A stretch of 64,000 nt of DNA. Source: Bacteroidales bacterium. GTDB lineage: Bacteria; Bacteroidota; Bacteroidia; Bacteroidales; UBA932. Position numbers and translations under genes: made by a program. The notes under the pieces are model-generated. The model was not told the DNA's origin, ran no database searches, and worked only from the letters and a program-made list of their open reading frames with translations. Location of the stretch: contig JAFSJK010000018.1 in the NCBI GenBank assembly GCA_017439305.1, forward strand, positions 21,777 through 85,776, given 5' to 3'. Positions 10,124 through 19,656 of the stretch are shown in pieces. Every line of letters starts with the position of its first letter. Within the stretch, counting starts at the first letter, position 1.

Positions 10124-10131
10124 TACCTTTG
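10124..10131 (+). promoter_or_regulatory. -7 element for the ligase-ACP pair
   Basis: TACCTTTG, with TTTG at 10100-10103 spaced 20 bp upstream. It decides the start of the ligase: the frame is open from 10101, but only the ATG at 10161 lies downstream of the promoter. Confidence 0.7.
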
Positions 10132-10160
10132 CGCTCCGGAAACTAAAACCTATTCAGAGA

Positions 10161-11651
10161 ATGTCCAATTATTTCTATGACATGGTCCCCCGCGAGGAGA
10201 TGGAGCGGATGCCTTATCTGCCCACAATGGGGGAATTCGTGGAATGGATGGAGAAGACCTACGCTGACAAACCGGCCCTCTCCGATCTCGCCCACACAAT
10301 CACTTACAAGGAATTAGGAGAACGCGTCGCCCGCCGGCGCGCCTTCATCAACGGTCTGGGACTGCCGAAAGGCGCCCATATCGCCATTTTCGACCGTAAC
10401 AGCCAGGACGCCATCGAGCTGTTCCTCGCCGTCACCAGCGCCGGTTACGTGGCGATGAATTTCCCGGCCTCCCTGCCGGAAATGGCCGTCATCGGCTCCT
10501 GCATGAAATTTGACATCGCCGCCATCTTCGTCCGCGAGGAGTTCATGCCCCTCACTGCGAAGCTCCAGGGCGTGAAGGTCCTGCCGGCCTCCTCCATCGC
10601 CGAGGAGACGGCCCCTGTCACCATCGTGGACAAGGAGCAGCCGGCCGCCATCTTCTTCACCGGCGGCACCACCGGCACCCCGAAGGGCGCCGTACTGAGC
10701 CACCGTGCGCTGATGCGCGGCTCGTTCAATGCCATCTTCAAGCCGGGCAAGGTCATCGGCGTCCACCGTTATATCGCCCTTCTGCCCCTGAGCCACGTGT
10801 TCGGCCTCATCGCCGGTACGATGGGCTGCTTCTACACCGGCAACCTCATCTTCACCTGCGAAGACATGAAGGGTACCATCGGCAAGCTTCCGATGATCAA
10901 GCCGACGGTCCTCGTGATCGTCCCGGGCATCTGCGACATCCTGGCCGGCCTGTGCAAGATGTACGGCCCGCAGTTCCTCGGCGGCAGCCTCCGGATGATC
11001 ATCTCCGGCGCTGCGAACGTGCCTCCGCGCCTGGTGGACATCTTCACCAAGCTGGGTGTCGAGTTCTGCTTCGGCTACGGCCTCACCGAGACGGCGAACC
11101 TCACCTCGGCCAACGCCGACGCCGTCACCCATCCCACTTCCATCGGCAAGGTCTATCCCGGCCAGGAGGTCAAGGTCGTGGACGGCGAACTCTGGGTGAA
11201 GGGTGACAACCTTTTCTCCGGATACTACAAGGATCCTGAAAAGACCGCTGAAGCCTTCACCGAGGACGGCTGGTTCCGCACCGGCGACCTGATGCGCATC
11301 GACGAGGAAGGGTTCCTGTACATCACCGGTCGTATCAAGAACCTCATCATTCTCTCCAACGGCGAAAACGTGAGCCCGGAAAGCCTGGAAGAGCCCTTCT
11401 ATGCCGATCCTTGCGTCCGCGACGCCATGGTAAAGGAGGACGAGCTGAACGGCGTCCCGGTCATCGCCGTGGAAATCCTTCCGTTCATGCCGGCCTTCGA
11501 AGGAAAGCCCTGGGAAGAGGTTACCGCGTATATGGACGCGCTCGTGAAGAAGATCAATGATACGCTTCCCACCACCCACCGGATCATGAAAGTTACCGTG
11601 CGCACGGAGGATTTCAAGCGCACCGGCAGTATGAAAGTCGCCCGCGTATGA
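10161..11651 (+). CDS. AMP-dependent acyl/aryl ligase (ANL superfamily)
   Basis: Adenylates a carboxylic acid and probably loads it onto the adjacent carrier protein or CoA. In its 496 residues it carries the AMP-binding P-loop FFTGGTTGTPKGAVLSH near residue 165, the A5-type motif YGLTETANLT, the GDLMRIDEEGFLYITGR segment, and a C-terminal lysine in RTGSMKVARV. The start at 10161 follows its own promoter. The stop overlaps the ATG of the acyl carrier protein by four bases, so the two are translationally coupled. The substrate is unknown; a fatty or aromatic acid is possible. Confidence 0.85.
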   Translation: MSNYFYDMVPREEMERMPYLPTMGEFVEWMEKTYADKPALSDLAHTITYKELGERVARRRAFINGLGLPKGAHIAIFDRNSQDAIELFLAVTSAGYVAMNFPASLPEMAVIGSCMKFDIAAIFVREEFMPLTAKLQGVKVLPASSIAEETAPVTIVDKEQPAAIFFTGGTTGTPKGAVLSHRALMRGSFNAIFKPGKVIGVHRYIALLPLSHVFGLIAGTMGCFYTGNLIFTCEDMKGTIGKLPMIKPTVLVIVPGICDILAGLCKMYGPQFLGGSLRMIISGAANVPPRLVDIFTKLGVEFCFGYGLTETANLTSANADAVTHPTSIGKVYPGQEVKVVDGELWVKGDNLFSGYYKDPEKTAEAFTEDGWFRTGDLMRIDEEGFLYITGRIKNLIILSNGENVSPESLEEPFYADPCVRDAMVKEDELNGVPVIAVEILPFMPAFEGKPWEEVTAYMDALVKKINDTLPTTHRIMKVTVRTEDFKRTGSMKVARV

Positions 11652-11887
11652 CCAAGGAACAAGTTTTCGACGGCCTGAAGGAAGTCCTCACCGTCCTGCG
11701 TCCGCATACGGACCTTACTGGCGTGGATTACGAGACCGAGCTCGTCCGCGGGCTGGGCATCGACTCCCTCACGATGATGCTCCTCTCCCTCGCTGTGGAG
11801 GAAAAGTTCAAGATGCGTTTCCCCGACGGACAGCCCATGCCCGTCACGGTCGGAGACGTGTGTGAGAATGTCTTGAAGGAGCTCTAG
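11648..11887 (+). CDS. acyl carrier protein
   Basis: A 79-residue carrier protein with the phosphopantetheine site GIDSLTMM, the attachment serine being residue 40. Its coupling to the ligase suggests a dedicated carrier rather than the housekeeping AcpP, which normally lies beside fabF. The 3' end overlaps the convergent gene by four bases (11884-11887), leaving no terminator between them. Confidence 0.88.
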   Translation: MTKEQVFDGLKEVLTVLRPHTDLTGVDYETELVRGLGIDSLTMMLLSLAVEEKFKMRFPDGQPMPVTVGDVCENVLKEL

Positions 11888-13002
11888 AGATCCATCACAT
11901 AACTGCGGCGCCGTTGGAACGGCTTCGGGTCGTATTCCCCGAACAGGGACTGGACCTTGTAGTTTTCCTCGAGCTGCGGATTCAGAAGCATCCGTTTGAT
12001 TCCCAAGCGGATGCAATTTTCATGGATGTACTTGAACATGAGGACGTTCGCCCCCTTGCCCTGATACTCCGGAAGGACGCCGATCAGGAGCGCCTCGATG
12101 GTGTCGTTGTGGCGGAGGGAATGCAGGATGGGGATGAAGCCGAAGGGGAAGAGACGGCCTTTCGCCTTGCGGACGGCGCGGGAGATAGACGGCATCGTGA
12201 CGGTGAAGCCCACGAGCTTGTCCTCCTCGTTCACGACGAAGGCGACGAGGTCCTTGTTCATCACGGGGACGTACTGCTTTACGTAGCCGTCGATCTGCTC
12301 TTCGGTGAGCTTGGAATATTCGTACAGCGGGGCGAAGGCGTCGTTCAGGACGTGGAACATCTCGCGGCCGCGCTTGGCCATTTCCCGGATGTTCCTGCCG
12401 CGCCAGATGTGCAGGCCGTACCGTTTTTCCACGAGGTCCGCGTACTGGAACATCGGGGGAAGGGTGTCGGGCAGGTCGATGTACCGCTGCGTCCAGTCCA
12501 CGTCTTTTGTGAAGCCCATCCGTTCCAGATATTCCCCGTAGTAGGGGAAGTTGTAGATGACGGTGAAGGGGGAGTCGTGCTCGAAGCCTTCCACCAGGAG
12601 ACCTTCCCGGTCCATGTCGGTGAAGCCGAGAGGGCCCTTGACCTTGGTCGCACCCCGTTCGCGGCCCCACGCGATGACGGCGTCGACAAGGGCTTTCGCC
12701 ACGTCGAAATCCTCGATGAAGTCGATCCAGCCGAAGCGGACGGTGTTCTCCTTCCATTTCTCATTGGCCTTGCGGTTGAGAATGGCGGCCACGCGGCCGA
12801 CAATCTTTCCGTCCCGCCGGGCGAGATACAACTCCCGTTCACAGAAGGACAAGGAAGGGTTTTCGTCGGACAGGGACTTCAGTTCATCGTCCTCGAAGGC
12901 GGGCACCCACTGGGGGCAGTCCTTGAACAGGTCGAAGGGGAAACGGATGAATTGCTTGAGCATGCGCCGCCCCCGGACGGGGACGATTTCGACAGATTCC
13001 AT
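11884..13002 (-). CDS. GNAT-fold N-acetyltransferase-like protein
   Basis: A 372-residue cytoplasmic protein with two GNAT-like halves; KIVGRVAAILNRKANEKW in the N-terminal half and the acetyl-CoA-type segment IGVLPEYQGKGANVLMFKYI near residue 310. Similar proteins are common in Bacteroidetes and usually annotated only as hypothetical or GNAT. The substrate is unknown. The frame is open to 13032, but the minus-strand promoter element occupies 13030-13037, so the start is set at 13002 (MESVEIVPVRG). Confidence 0.7.
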   Translation of the reverse strand: MESVEIVPVRGRRMLKQFIRFPFDLFKDCPQWVPAFEDDELKSLSDENPSLSFCERELYLARRDGKIVGRVAAILNRKANEKWKENTVRFGWIDFIEDFDVAKALVDAVIAWGRERGATKVKGPLGFTDMDREGLLVEGFEHDSPFTVIYNFPYYGEYLERMGFTKDVDWTQRYIDLPDTLPPMFQYADLVEKRYGLHIWRGRNIREMAKRGREMFHVLNDAFAPLYEYSKLTEEQIDGYVKQYVPVMNKDLVAFVVNEEDKLVGFTVTMPSISRAVRKAKGRLFPFGFIPILHSLRHNDTIEALLIGVLPEYQGKGANVLMFKYIHENCIRLGIKRMLLNPQLEENYKVQSLFGEYDPKPFQRRRSYVMDL

Positions 13003-13029
13003 AGGTTCGTACACATTGGTTTGGCAACA

Positions 13030-13037
13030 CAAATATA
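13030..13037 (-). promoter_or_regulatory. -7 element for the acetyltransferase-like gene
   Basis: TATATTTG on the minus strand, 28 bp before the chosen start. It is one half of a compact divergent promoter region. Confidence 0.65.
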
Positions 13038-13051
13038 ACGAGAATTATTCG

Positions 13052-13059
13052 TATCTTTG
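13052..13059 (+). promoter_or_regulatory. -7 element for the DUF2723 gene
   Basis: TATCTTTG on the plus strand, only 15 bp from the divergent element at 13030-13037. The start codon follows at 13083. Confidence 0.7.
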
Positions 13060-13082
13060 CAAAATATAGCGAAAAGAAGTAC

Positions 13083-16000
13083 ATGGACAAGAAGAAATTC
13101 AACCTGTGGAACCGGATCGTCGCGTGCGCGGTTTTCGTCATCGCCGCGGTGACCTACCTTTCCACCATAGAGCCGACCGCCTCCTTCTGGGACTGCGGCG
13201 AATTCATCGCGTCATCCTACAAGCTGGAGGTGGGACATCCCCCGGGAAACCCTGTGTTCCAGCTGTTTGCACGCATCTTTACCCTGCCCGTCCCGCCGGA
13301 GAAGGCGGCCGTGACGGTGAATGCGATGAACGCCATCCTGTCGGCCCTCACGATCTTCTTCCTGTATCTGACGACGGTGTTCTTCGGCAAGCGGCTCGTG
13401 AAGCCCGGAAAGGAAGGGGAGTACAGCCTGGCCCAGGCCATCGCCATCTTCGGCGCCGGTGCCGTGGGCGCCCTGGTGTACTGCTTCTCCGACACGTTCT
13501 GGTTCTCCGCGGTGGAGGGCGAGGTCTATGCGATGTCGTCCCTGTTCACGGCCCTGGTCTTCTGGGCGATGTGCAAGTGGTATGAGCAGGCCGACGAGCC
13601 CCATGCGAACCGGTGGATCGTCCTGATCGCCTTCCTGATGGGCCTTTCTATCGGCATCCATCTGCTGAACCTCCTCACCATTCCGGCTTTCGTGTTCATG
13701 TACTACTACCGGAAGAACGAGGACAAGGACCTGCCTTTCAAGAGACTCCTGGGCATCTTCCTGATCGGTGTCGTGATCGAGGCGCTGCTTGTTTTCCTGT
13801 TCATCCCGTACCTGCCCAAGCTGGCGGCCTTCTTCGACCGGATCTTCGTGAACGGTTTCGGCCTCCCGTACAACAGCGGCTCCCTGTTCTTCATGGTGGC
13901 CCTCCTGGTCCTCTGTTTCTGGGCGCTGTTCCGTACGCTCAAGAAAGACAAGGTGTTCTGGAATACGGTGATGCTGTGCGTCACGACCCTGGTCATCGGC
14001 TTCTCGCTGTTCTCCATCGTGATCATCCGCTCTGCGGCCAAGACTCCGACCAACGAGTACCAGCCGGACAACGCCTATACCCTCGTCCGCTACCTGTCCC
14101 GGGAGCAGTACGGCTCCACGCCGCTGCTGTACGGCCAGTATTTCGACGCTCCTTATGACCTCAAGACCGGCAAGTACTGGGCGCCGCTGAATGGAAAATA
14201 TGTCAAGGTGGACGCTCCCGCCGATGCCGAATACCTTCCGGAAGGGAAGATGCTCTTCCCGCGGATGTGGTCCAGCGCCAGCCCTTCGCACGTGGACTTC
14301 TACGAATCCTACATGAACGGAAAGGGCATCCGCGTGAAGGGGGCGAGCCACAAGAAGCCCACCTTCGGGGCGAATCTCCGCTTCTTCTTTGATTATCAGC
14401 TCAATTGGATGTACTGGCGGTACTTCATGTGGAATTTCGTCGGCCGCCAGAATGAAATCCACAGCCCGTCGCCGGGCGAGCTTTTCTACGGAAACTGGGA
14501 AAGCGGTGTCGGATTCATCGACCGGATCCGCCTGGGCGACCAGCAGGATGCTCCTGCCGTCCTCGCGGAGAACAAGGGAAAGAATCACTATTTCTTCCTT
14601 CCGCTCCTCCTTGGCCTGCTGGGCCTCGTATTCCAGTTCGACCGCGACAAGCGCGGCTCCTGGATTGTTTTCCTGATGTTCTTCATGACGGGCATCGCCA
14701 TCGTCCTGTACCTCAATCAGCCGCCTTACCAGGTGCGTGAGCGGGACTATGCGTACGCGGGTTCATTCTATATGTTCTCCATCTGGGTCGGATTGGGCGT
14801 GGCCGCTCTCTATGAGTGGCTCAACGATGTTTCCAAAGGGAAGGCCTCCAAGGTCGTGGCCGTGGGAACCTCCGTCCTCTGCCTGGGCGTTCCCGCCCTG
14901 ATGGCGGAAGAGAACTGGGACGACCACGACCGTTCCCATCGCTACACCTCCACCGAGATGGCGGCGAACTACCTGAACTCCGTCGGCCAGAACGGAATGC
15001 TCGTTACTCACGGCGACAACGATACCTTCCCGCTCTGGTACGCCCAGGAAATCGAAGGCGTCCGGACCGATGTCCGCGTCGTGAACACCTCCCTGCTGGG
15101 CACCGACTGGTACATCGACCAGATGAAGTGGGCCTGCAACGAGTCCAAGCCGCTGCCGCTCAGCATTCCCCAGGCGCAGTACCTGTACGGCACGAACGAG
15201 TACGTATTCATCGCCTATGACGACGGTTCCCCGATGTATATCAAGGACGTGATGGACGTGTTCAAGGATCCGAAGATGAAGGTGGAACTGAGTTCCGGCC
15301 GCAAGGTGGATTTCATCTGCGCCCGCAAGATCGTCATCCCGGTGAACAAGGAGAACTGCCTGAAGTACGGCATCGTCCCGGAGTCGCTCGCCGATGAGAT
15401 CCCTGAGTCCATCACCCTCACGATGTCCGAGGACAAGAGCTACCTGTCCAAGCCGGAACTCTTCATGTTGGATCTTCTGTCGGGCTATGAGTGGGACCGC
15501 CCGCTGAACCTCCTGAACATGGGCGGCGACCTGAATGTCGGCATCAAGGACTACCTGCTGTTCGACGGTTTCTCCTACCGCTTCACGCCGATCAAGAACC
15601 GTCCCGCCACCACCGACCCCGGCAAGGTGGACGCCCTGGAGCTGTATTCCAAGATGAAGGAGACTTTCAAGTGGGATGCCCTCCGCAGGACCGACTACTT
15701 CGTGGACTACCAGAACCTGTATACCTTCATGGGCGTTCTCTCGCAGCGCCAGATGTTCCTGAACGTTGCAAACGCCCTCATCGACGCCGGCGAGGACGAC
15801 AAGGCCCTGGAGATCCTGGACCTGTGCCAGAAGAATTTCCCGGAGGAGAACTATCCGCTGGAAAGCATTCCGATCGGATTCAGCGCCAATGACTACATGG
15901 TCATCCAGATGGTGGAGAACTACTACTACCTGGATGCGGACGACCAGGCGCGGGAACTGGGCCTCAAGATGTCGGAGGCCCTGCTGGAGACCGCCCGCTT

Positions 16001-16202
16001 CTACCTGGAATTCTATGAGTATGCCGGTTCCAGTTTCGAAACCACGCACCGCTGCATCGTCTACCTCGCCGATGTCTTCAAGCAGTACGGCGACAACGAT
16101 CTCTCCGACAAGCTCCTGGACGCGTATGAAATGCTGATGCGCGTCGCCACGGGCCGTGTCGAACCCGAAGAGGCGCCCGCCGATACGGCAGCCGTGGAGT
16201 AA
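13083..16202 (+). CDS. DUF2723 multi-spanning glycosyltransferase-like protein
   Basis: A 1039-residue membrane protein. The N-terminal DUF2723 region includes YLSTIEPTASFWDCGEFI, the family's conserved acidic motif in the first extracytoplasmic loop, as in GT-C type protein O-mannosyltransferases; the family includes eukaryotic TMEM260. About ten or more membrane segments follow to roughly residue 590, then a large soluble C-terminal part with helical, TPR-like repeats ending in an acidic tail. In Bacteroidetes it is a plausible enzyme of extracytoplasmic protein O-glycosylation, which is an inference. It has its own promoter and ends before a strong bidirectional terminator. Confidence 0.85.
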   Translation: MDKKKFNLWNRIVACAVFVIAAVTYLSTIEPTASFWDCGEFIASSYKLEVGHPPGNPVFQLFARIFTLPVPPEKAAVTVNAMNAILSALTIFFLYLTTVFFGKRLVKPGKEGEYSLAQAIAIFGAGAVGALVYCFSDTFWFSAVEGEVYAMSSLFTALVFWAMCKWYEQADEPHANRWIVLIAFLMGLSIGIHLLNLLTIPAFVFMYYYRKNEDKDLPFKRLLGIFLIGVVIEALLVFLFIPYLPKLAAFFDRIFVNGFGLPYNSGSLFFMVALLVLCFWALFRTLKKDKVFWNTVMLCVTTLVIGFSLFSIVIIRSAAKTPTNEYQPDNAYTLVRYLSREQYGSTPLLYGQYFDAPYDLKTGKYWAPLNGKYVKVDAPADAEYLPEGKMLFPRMWSSASPSHVDFYESYMNGKGIRVKGASHKKPTFGANLRFFFDYQLNWMYWRYFMWNFVGRQNEIHSPSPGELFYGNWESGVGFIDRIRLGDQQDAPAVLAENKGKNHYFFLPLLLGLLGLVFQFDRDKRGSWIVFLMFFMTGIAIVLYLNQPPYQVRERDYAYAGSFYMFSIWVGLGVAALYEWLNDVSKGKASKVVAVGTSVLCLGVPALMAEENWDDHDRSHRYTSTEMAANYLNSVGQNGMLVTHGDNDTFPLWYAQEIEGVRTDVRVVNTSLLGTDWYIDQMKWACNESKPLPLSIPQAQYLYGTNEYVFIAYDDGSPMYIKDVMDVFKDPKMKVELSSGRKVDFICARKIVIPVNKENCLKYGIVPESLADEIPESITLTMSEDKSYLSKPELFMLDLLSGYEWDRPLNLLNMGGDLNVGIKDYLLFDGFSYRFTPIKNRPATTDPGKVDALELYSKMKETFKWDALRRTDYFVDYQNLYTFMGVLSQRQMFLNVANALIDAGEDDKALEILDLCQKNFPEENYPLESIPIGFSANDYMVIQMVENYYYLDADDQARELGLKMSEALLETARFYLEFYEYAGSSFETTHRCIVYLADVFKQYGDNDLSDKLLDAYEMLMRVATGRVEPEEAPADTAAVE

Positions 16203-16245
16203 GGCGCCGGTTCGGCCAACCGATTGCCTGTCAGGCATTTATCAA

Positions 16246-16279
16246 AAAGTCCCTGGGAGTTTCCTCCCAGGGACTTTTG
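16246..16279. terminator. bidirectional intrinsic terminator
   Basis: A 15-bp perfect inverted repeat (16246-16260 with 16265-16279) with a 4-nt loop and an A-run before and T-run after, so it can stop transcripts from both directions. It lies between the convergent DUF2723 and pgk genes. The rest of this 118-bp gap shows only short weak inverted repeats. Confidence 0.9.
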
Positions 16280-16320
16280 CGTAAGCGACTGGCTTTCCGC
16301 CAGATAGGCGAACCGCCTTT

Positions 16321-17577
16321 TTAGTCCTCCTGGATCGCGGCGATGCCGGGGAGGATCTTGCCTTCGATGGCCTCGAGCATGGCGCCGCCGCCGGTGGAGA
16401 CGTAGGAGACCTTGTCGGCGTAGCCCATCTGGGTCACGGCTGCGACGGAGTCACCGCCGCCCACGAGGGTGTAAGCGCCCTTTGCGGTAGCCTCGGCGAG
16501 GTCTTCGGCGATCTGGAGGGTACCCTTTGCGAAGTTCGGGAGTTCGAACACGCCCACGGGGCCGTTCCAGAGGATGGTTTTGGAGGAGAGGATGATCTTC
16601 TTCCAGTTCTCGAGGGATGCCGGGGAAGCGTCCATGCCCTCCCAGTCGTCCGGGATGTTGTAGATGTCGAAGATCTTCTGCGGGGTGTCGTTGTCGAACG
16701 CCTGGCCGCAGACGGTAGCGACGGAAAGGGACACGTTCACGCCCTTCTCCTTCGCGGTGTTCAGGATCTCGAGGGCATCCGGCATGAGGTCATCCTCGTG
16801 CAGGGACAGGCCGATGTGGCCGCCCAGTGCCTTGATGAAGGTATAGCCCATACCGCCGCCGATGATGAGGTTGTCCACCTTGCCGACGAGGTTCTTGAGG
16901 ACTGCGAGCTTGGAGGAGACCTTGGAGCCGCCGATGATGGCGGTCAGCGGGCGCTGGGCGTTCTTGAGGACGTTGTCGATGGCCTTGATCTCACCTTCCA
17001 TCAGGTAGCCGAACATCTTGTCGTTCGGGAAGTAGGCGGCGATGAGGGCGGTGGATCCATGGGCGCGGTGGGCGGTGCCGAAAGCGTCGTTGATGTAGCA
17101 GTCGGCATAGGAGGCGAGCTTCTTGACGAATTCCTTCTGGGATTCCTTCACGGCCTTCTTGGCCGCCTTCTTCTCCTCTTCGGAGGCGTCCTCGGCGAGG
17201 CCGCGCGGCTTGCCTTCCTCTTCGGCGTAGAAGCGGAGGTTCTCGAGCAGGAGGGCCTCACCCGGCTTCAGGGCCGCGGCCTGTGCATCGGCCTTCATGC
17301 AGTCCTCGGCAAACTGGACGGGGACGCCCAGGCACTCGGACACGTGGTCCACGATGTGCTTGAGGGAGAACTTGGGATCCACCTTCTTCGGACGGCCGAG
17401 GTGGGACATGATGATGAGGGAACCGCCCTTCTCAAGGACTTTCTTGAGGGTGGGCATCGCCCGGCGGATGCGGGTGTCGTCCGTGATCTTGAAGTTCTCG
17501 TCCAGGGGGACGTTGAAGTCGACTCTCACGATGGCCTTCTTGCCGGTGAAGTCGTAGCTGTCGATGTACTGTTGCAT
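16321..17577 (-). CDS. pgk: phosphoglycerate kinase
   Basis: Interconverts 1,3-bisphosphoglycerate and 3-phosphoglycerate with ADP/ATP in glycolysis. The 418-residue protein has the substrate motif [20 protein letters not shown] near residue 20, [18 protein letters not shown], and the nucleotide-side motif GGGDSVAAV near the C-terminus. Length and motifs are standard. It has its own promoter at 17608-17615 and is the only gene of its transcript. Confidence 0.98.
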   Translation of the reverse strand: MQQYIDSYDFTGKKAIVRVDFNVPLDENFKITDDTRIRRAMPTLKKVLEKGGSLIIMSHLGRPKKVDPKFSLKHIVDHVSECLGVPVQFAEDCMKADAQAAALKPGEALLLENLRFYAEEEGKPRGLAEDASEEEKKAAKKAVKESQKEFVKKLASYADCYINDAFGTAHRAHGSTALIAAYFPNDKMFGYLMEGEIKAIDNVLKNAQRPLTAIIGGSKVSSKLAVLKNLVGKVDNLIIGGGMGYTFIKALGGHIGLSLHEDDLMPDALEILNTAKEKGVNVSLSVATVCGQAFDNDTPQKIFDIYNIPDDWEGMDASPASLENWKKIILSSKTILWNGPVGVFELPNFAKGTLQIAEDLAEATAKGAYTLVGGGDSVAAVTQMGYADKVSYVSTGGGAMLEAIEGKILPGIAAIQED

Positions 17578-17607
17578 ATCTTAGGATTTATAGGTTTTTC
17601 CAATCTG

Positions 17608-17615
17608 CAAATTTA
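17608..17615 (-). promoter_or_regulatory. -7 element for pgk
   Basis: TAAATTTG on the minus strand, 30 bp before the pgk start and two bases from the divergent plus-strand element. Confidence 0.65.
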
Positions 17616-17617
17616 AT

Positions 17618-17625
17618 TATCTTTG
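17618..17625 (+). promoter_or_regulatory. -7 element for the methyltransferase gene
   Basis: TATCTTTG on the plus strand, 17 bp before the ATG at 17643. The divergent -7 elements are nearly back to back, so polymerase binding is likely mutually exclusive. Confidence 0.65.
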
Positions 17626-17642
17626 CATAAAATTCAAAGGCC

Positions 17643-18632
17643 ATGACCATCGAATATCCTGCCCCGTACTGGAAAGACTATGAACTGATTGACTCGGGCC
17701 GCGGCGAGAAGCTGGAGCGTTTCGGCAAGTATGTGCTCCGCCGTCCGGAACCCAAGGCGCTGTGGGCGCCCTCCCTGCCGGAGAGCGAGTGGAAGCGCCT
17801 GAGCCACGTCGTGTTCCGTCCGGGTGCCGGCTTCGGCAAGGCCGGGAAGGAAGATAGCGGCACCTGGGACAAAATCCGCAAGATGGATGACCAGTGGAGC
17901 ATCGCCTACAACGGGGCGCAGGACCCGGAAACGCACGCCGCGTCCGACCTTCACATTGCCCTCAGGCTGGGATTGACCTCCTTCAAGCACGTGGGCGTGT
18001 TTCCCGAGCAGGCTGCGAACTGGGAGTATATCTACCGGGAAACGCTTCGTCTGGGGCGTATCGCGAAAGCGAACGGCCTTGGGGCGCCCAAGATACTGAA
18101 CCTCTTCGCCTATACGGGCGCCGCTTCGCTGGCCGCCAAGGCCGCGGGCGCCGACGTCACGCACCTCGATTCCGTGCGCCAGGTCGTCACCTGGGCGCGC
18201 GAAAACATGGAGCGCAGCGGCCTGGACGGCGTGCGCTGGGTGGTGGAAGATGCCTTGAAGTTCGCCAAACGGGAAGCCAAGCGGGGAAATGTCTACCAGG
18301 GAATCATCCTGGATCCTCCCGCCTACGGCCACGGTCCTGACGGCGAAAAATGGAAGTTGGACGAACTTCTGTTCGACCTCCTGAAGAACGTCGCGCAGAT
18401 CCTTTCCCCCCGCGACTCGTTCATGGTCCTGAACCTGTACAGCAACGGCTACTCGGCGATGCTGGGCGAGACGACCGTCCGCGAGGCTTTCGGCCTGCGG
18501 CCCGAAGCCGGCTTCGAAGCCGCTCCCGGCCATGACGGCAACTACATCGCCCTCGAAAGCGGCGAGCTCGCCCTGCGGGATTCTTTCGGCAAGGTGCTGC
18601 CGCTGAGCATCTTCGTGCGGTTGAAGCGGTAG
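17643..18632 (+). CDS. class I SAM-dependent rRNA-type methyltransferase
   Basis: A 329-residue methyltransferase of the RlmI/RlmK-like group. The SAM-binding region contains LNLFAYTGAASLAAKAAGA near residue 155, followed by HLDSVRQVVTWARENMERSG, and the catalytic-type motif ILDPPAYGHGPDGEKW near residue 222. DPPAYG is the NPPY-like motif of base methyltransferases. The target is probably ribosomal RNA, but base and position cannot be inferred. It is monocistronic; lgt has a separate promoter. Confidence 0.8.
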   Translation: MTIEYPAPYWKDYELIDSGRGEKLERFGKYVLRRPEPKALWAPSLPESEWKRLSHVVFRPGAGFGKAGKEDSGTWDKIRKMDDQWSIAYNGAQDPETHAASDLHIALRLGLTSFKHVGVFPEQAANWEYIYRETLRLGRIAKANGLGAPKILNLFAYTGAASLAAKAAGADVTHLDSVRQVVTWARENMERSGLDGVRWVVEDALKFAKREAKRGNVYQGIILDPPAYGHGPDGEKWKLDELLFDLLKNVAQILSPRDSFMVLNLYSNGYSAMLGETTVREAFGLRPEAGFEAAPGHDGNYIALESGELALRDSFGKVLPLSIFVRLKR

Positions 18633-18674
18633 GGAATCGAAGGGCAGGGCATTGCCATTATCATAGATAATGCG

Positions 18675-18682
18675 TATATTTG
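18675..18682 (+). promoter_or_regulatory. -7 element for lgt
   Basis: TATATTTG. A potential TTG start at 18680 lies inside this element, so the lgt start must be downstream (18713 or 18719). Confidence 0.65.
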
Positions 18683-18712
18683 CAAATTAGTCCGGACCAA
18701 GACCGGACGGGT

Positions 18713-19600
18713 ATGATTATGAATGCACTTGTCGTCCATTGGCACATCGATCCGGCCATCCTGCATATCGGGAATTTCGAACTCCGCTGGTACTCCCTCC
18801 TGTTCGTAAGCGGGTTCATCCTGGGCTGGTTCATCTTCAAATGGTTTTTCCAGCGCGAGAAGATTGATACGAAGCTGCTGGATCCGCTGCTGTATACGCT
18901 CCTCATCTGTACGATTGTGGGCGCACGCCTGGGGCACTGCCTGTTCTATCAGCCGGACTACTACCTGGGCAGCTGGAAGGGCTTCTGGGAGATTTTCATG
19001 CCTTGGAAGGGCGGCCTGGCCAGCCACGGTGGCACCATCGCCCTGCTTCTCGGCATGTGGTGGTTTGCGAAGCACTATGGGAAGAAGCATGATTTCGATT
19101 TCGTCTGGCTGTTGGACCACCTGGCTATCGCCGTGGCTTTCGCCGGCGCATTCATCCGTTTCGGCAACCTGTTCAATTCGGAGATCTACGGGGATGTGAC
19201 GAATCTTCCCTGGGGCTTCGTCTTCGAACTTCGCGGGGAAACCGAACCCAAGCATCCGACGCAGCTCTACGAGGGTTTCACCTACCTGCTGCTGGGATTC
19301 GCCCTGATCGCCCTGTACAAGAACCGGTTGGACAAGATGTGGCGGGGCGAGTTCATCGGCATCTTCCTCCTGGTCTGCTTCGGCAGCCGCTTCCTCATCG
19401 AGTTCATCAAGGAACCCCAGGTGGATTTCGAGAAGACGATGCTCCTGAACATGGGCCAGTTGCTGTCGATTCCTTTCATCCTGCTGGGAATCGGGTTCCT
19501 CATCTGGGCTTTCGCGAAGAAGATTCCGGCGAGGGCTATCCATCCCGAGGTGCAGAAACCGAAAAAGGAAGCCACCCATTACGCAAAGCCTTTGTCCTAG
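18713..19600 (+). CDS. lgt: prolipoprotein diacylglyceryl transferase
   Basis: Inner-membrane enzyme that adds diacylglycerol to the lipobox cysteine, the first step in lipoprotein maturation; its clients include the many lipoproteins encoded in this window. The 295 residues include HGGTIALLLGMWWF near residue 105, the signature IRFGNLFNSEIYGDVT near residue 145, and HPTQLYEG near residue 183. The start is the ATG at 18713; an ATG two codons later is possible. Confidence 0.95.
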   Translation: MIMNALVVHWHIDPAILHIGNFELRWYSLLFVSGFILGWFIFKWFFQREKIDTKLLDPLLYTLLICTIVGARLGHCLFYQPDYYLGSWKGFWEIFMPWKGGLASHGGTIALLLGMWWFAKHYGKKHDFDFVWLLDHLAIAVAFAGAFIRFGNLFNSEIYGDVTNLPWGFVFELRGETEPKHPTQLYEGFTYLLLGFALIALYKNRLDKMWRGEFIGIFLLVCFGSRFLIEFIKEPQVDFEKTMLLNMGQLLSIPFILLGIGFLIWAFAKKIPARAIHPEVQKPKKEATHYAKPLS

Positions 19601-19656
19601 GTGCGTTTTTTGCAGTAAATGGACGACCTCAAAAAAGATTATCAGTTAGTTAGTAT

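Noticed and set aside
16203-16245. Possible small RNA or leader peptide between the DUF2723 gene and its terminator
   Set aside because: Only short weak inverted repeats are visible and there is no promoter-like element or plausible small frame.
18680-18712. Upstream TTG start for lgt
   Set aside because: The TTG lies inside the -7 promoter element at 18675-18682, so it cannot be in the mRNA.
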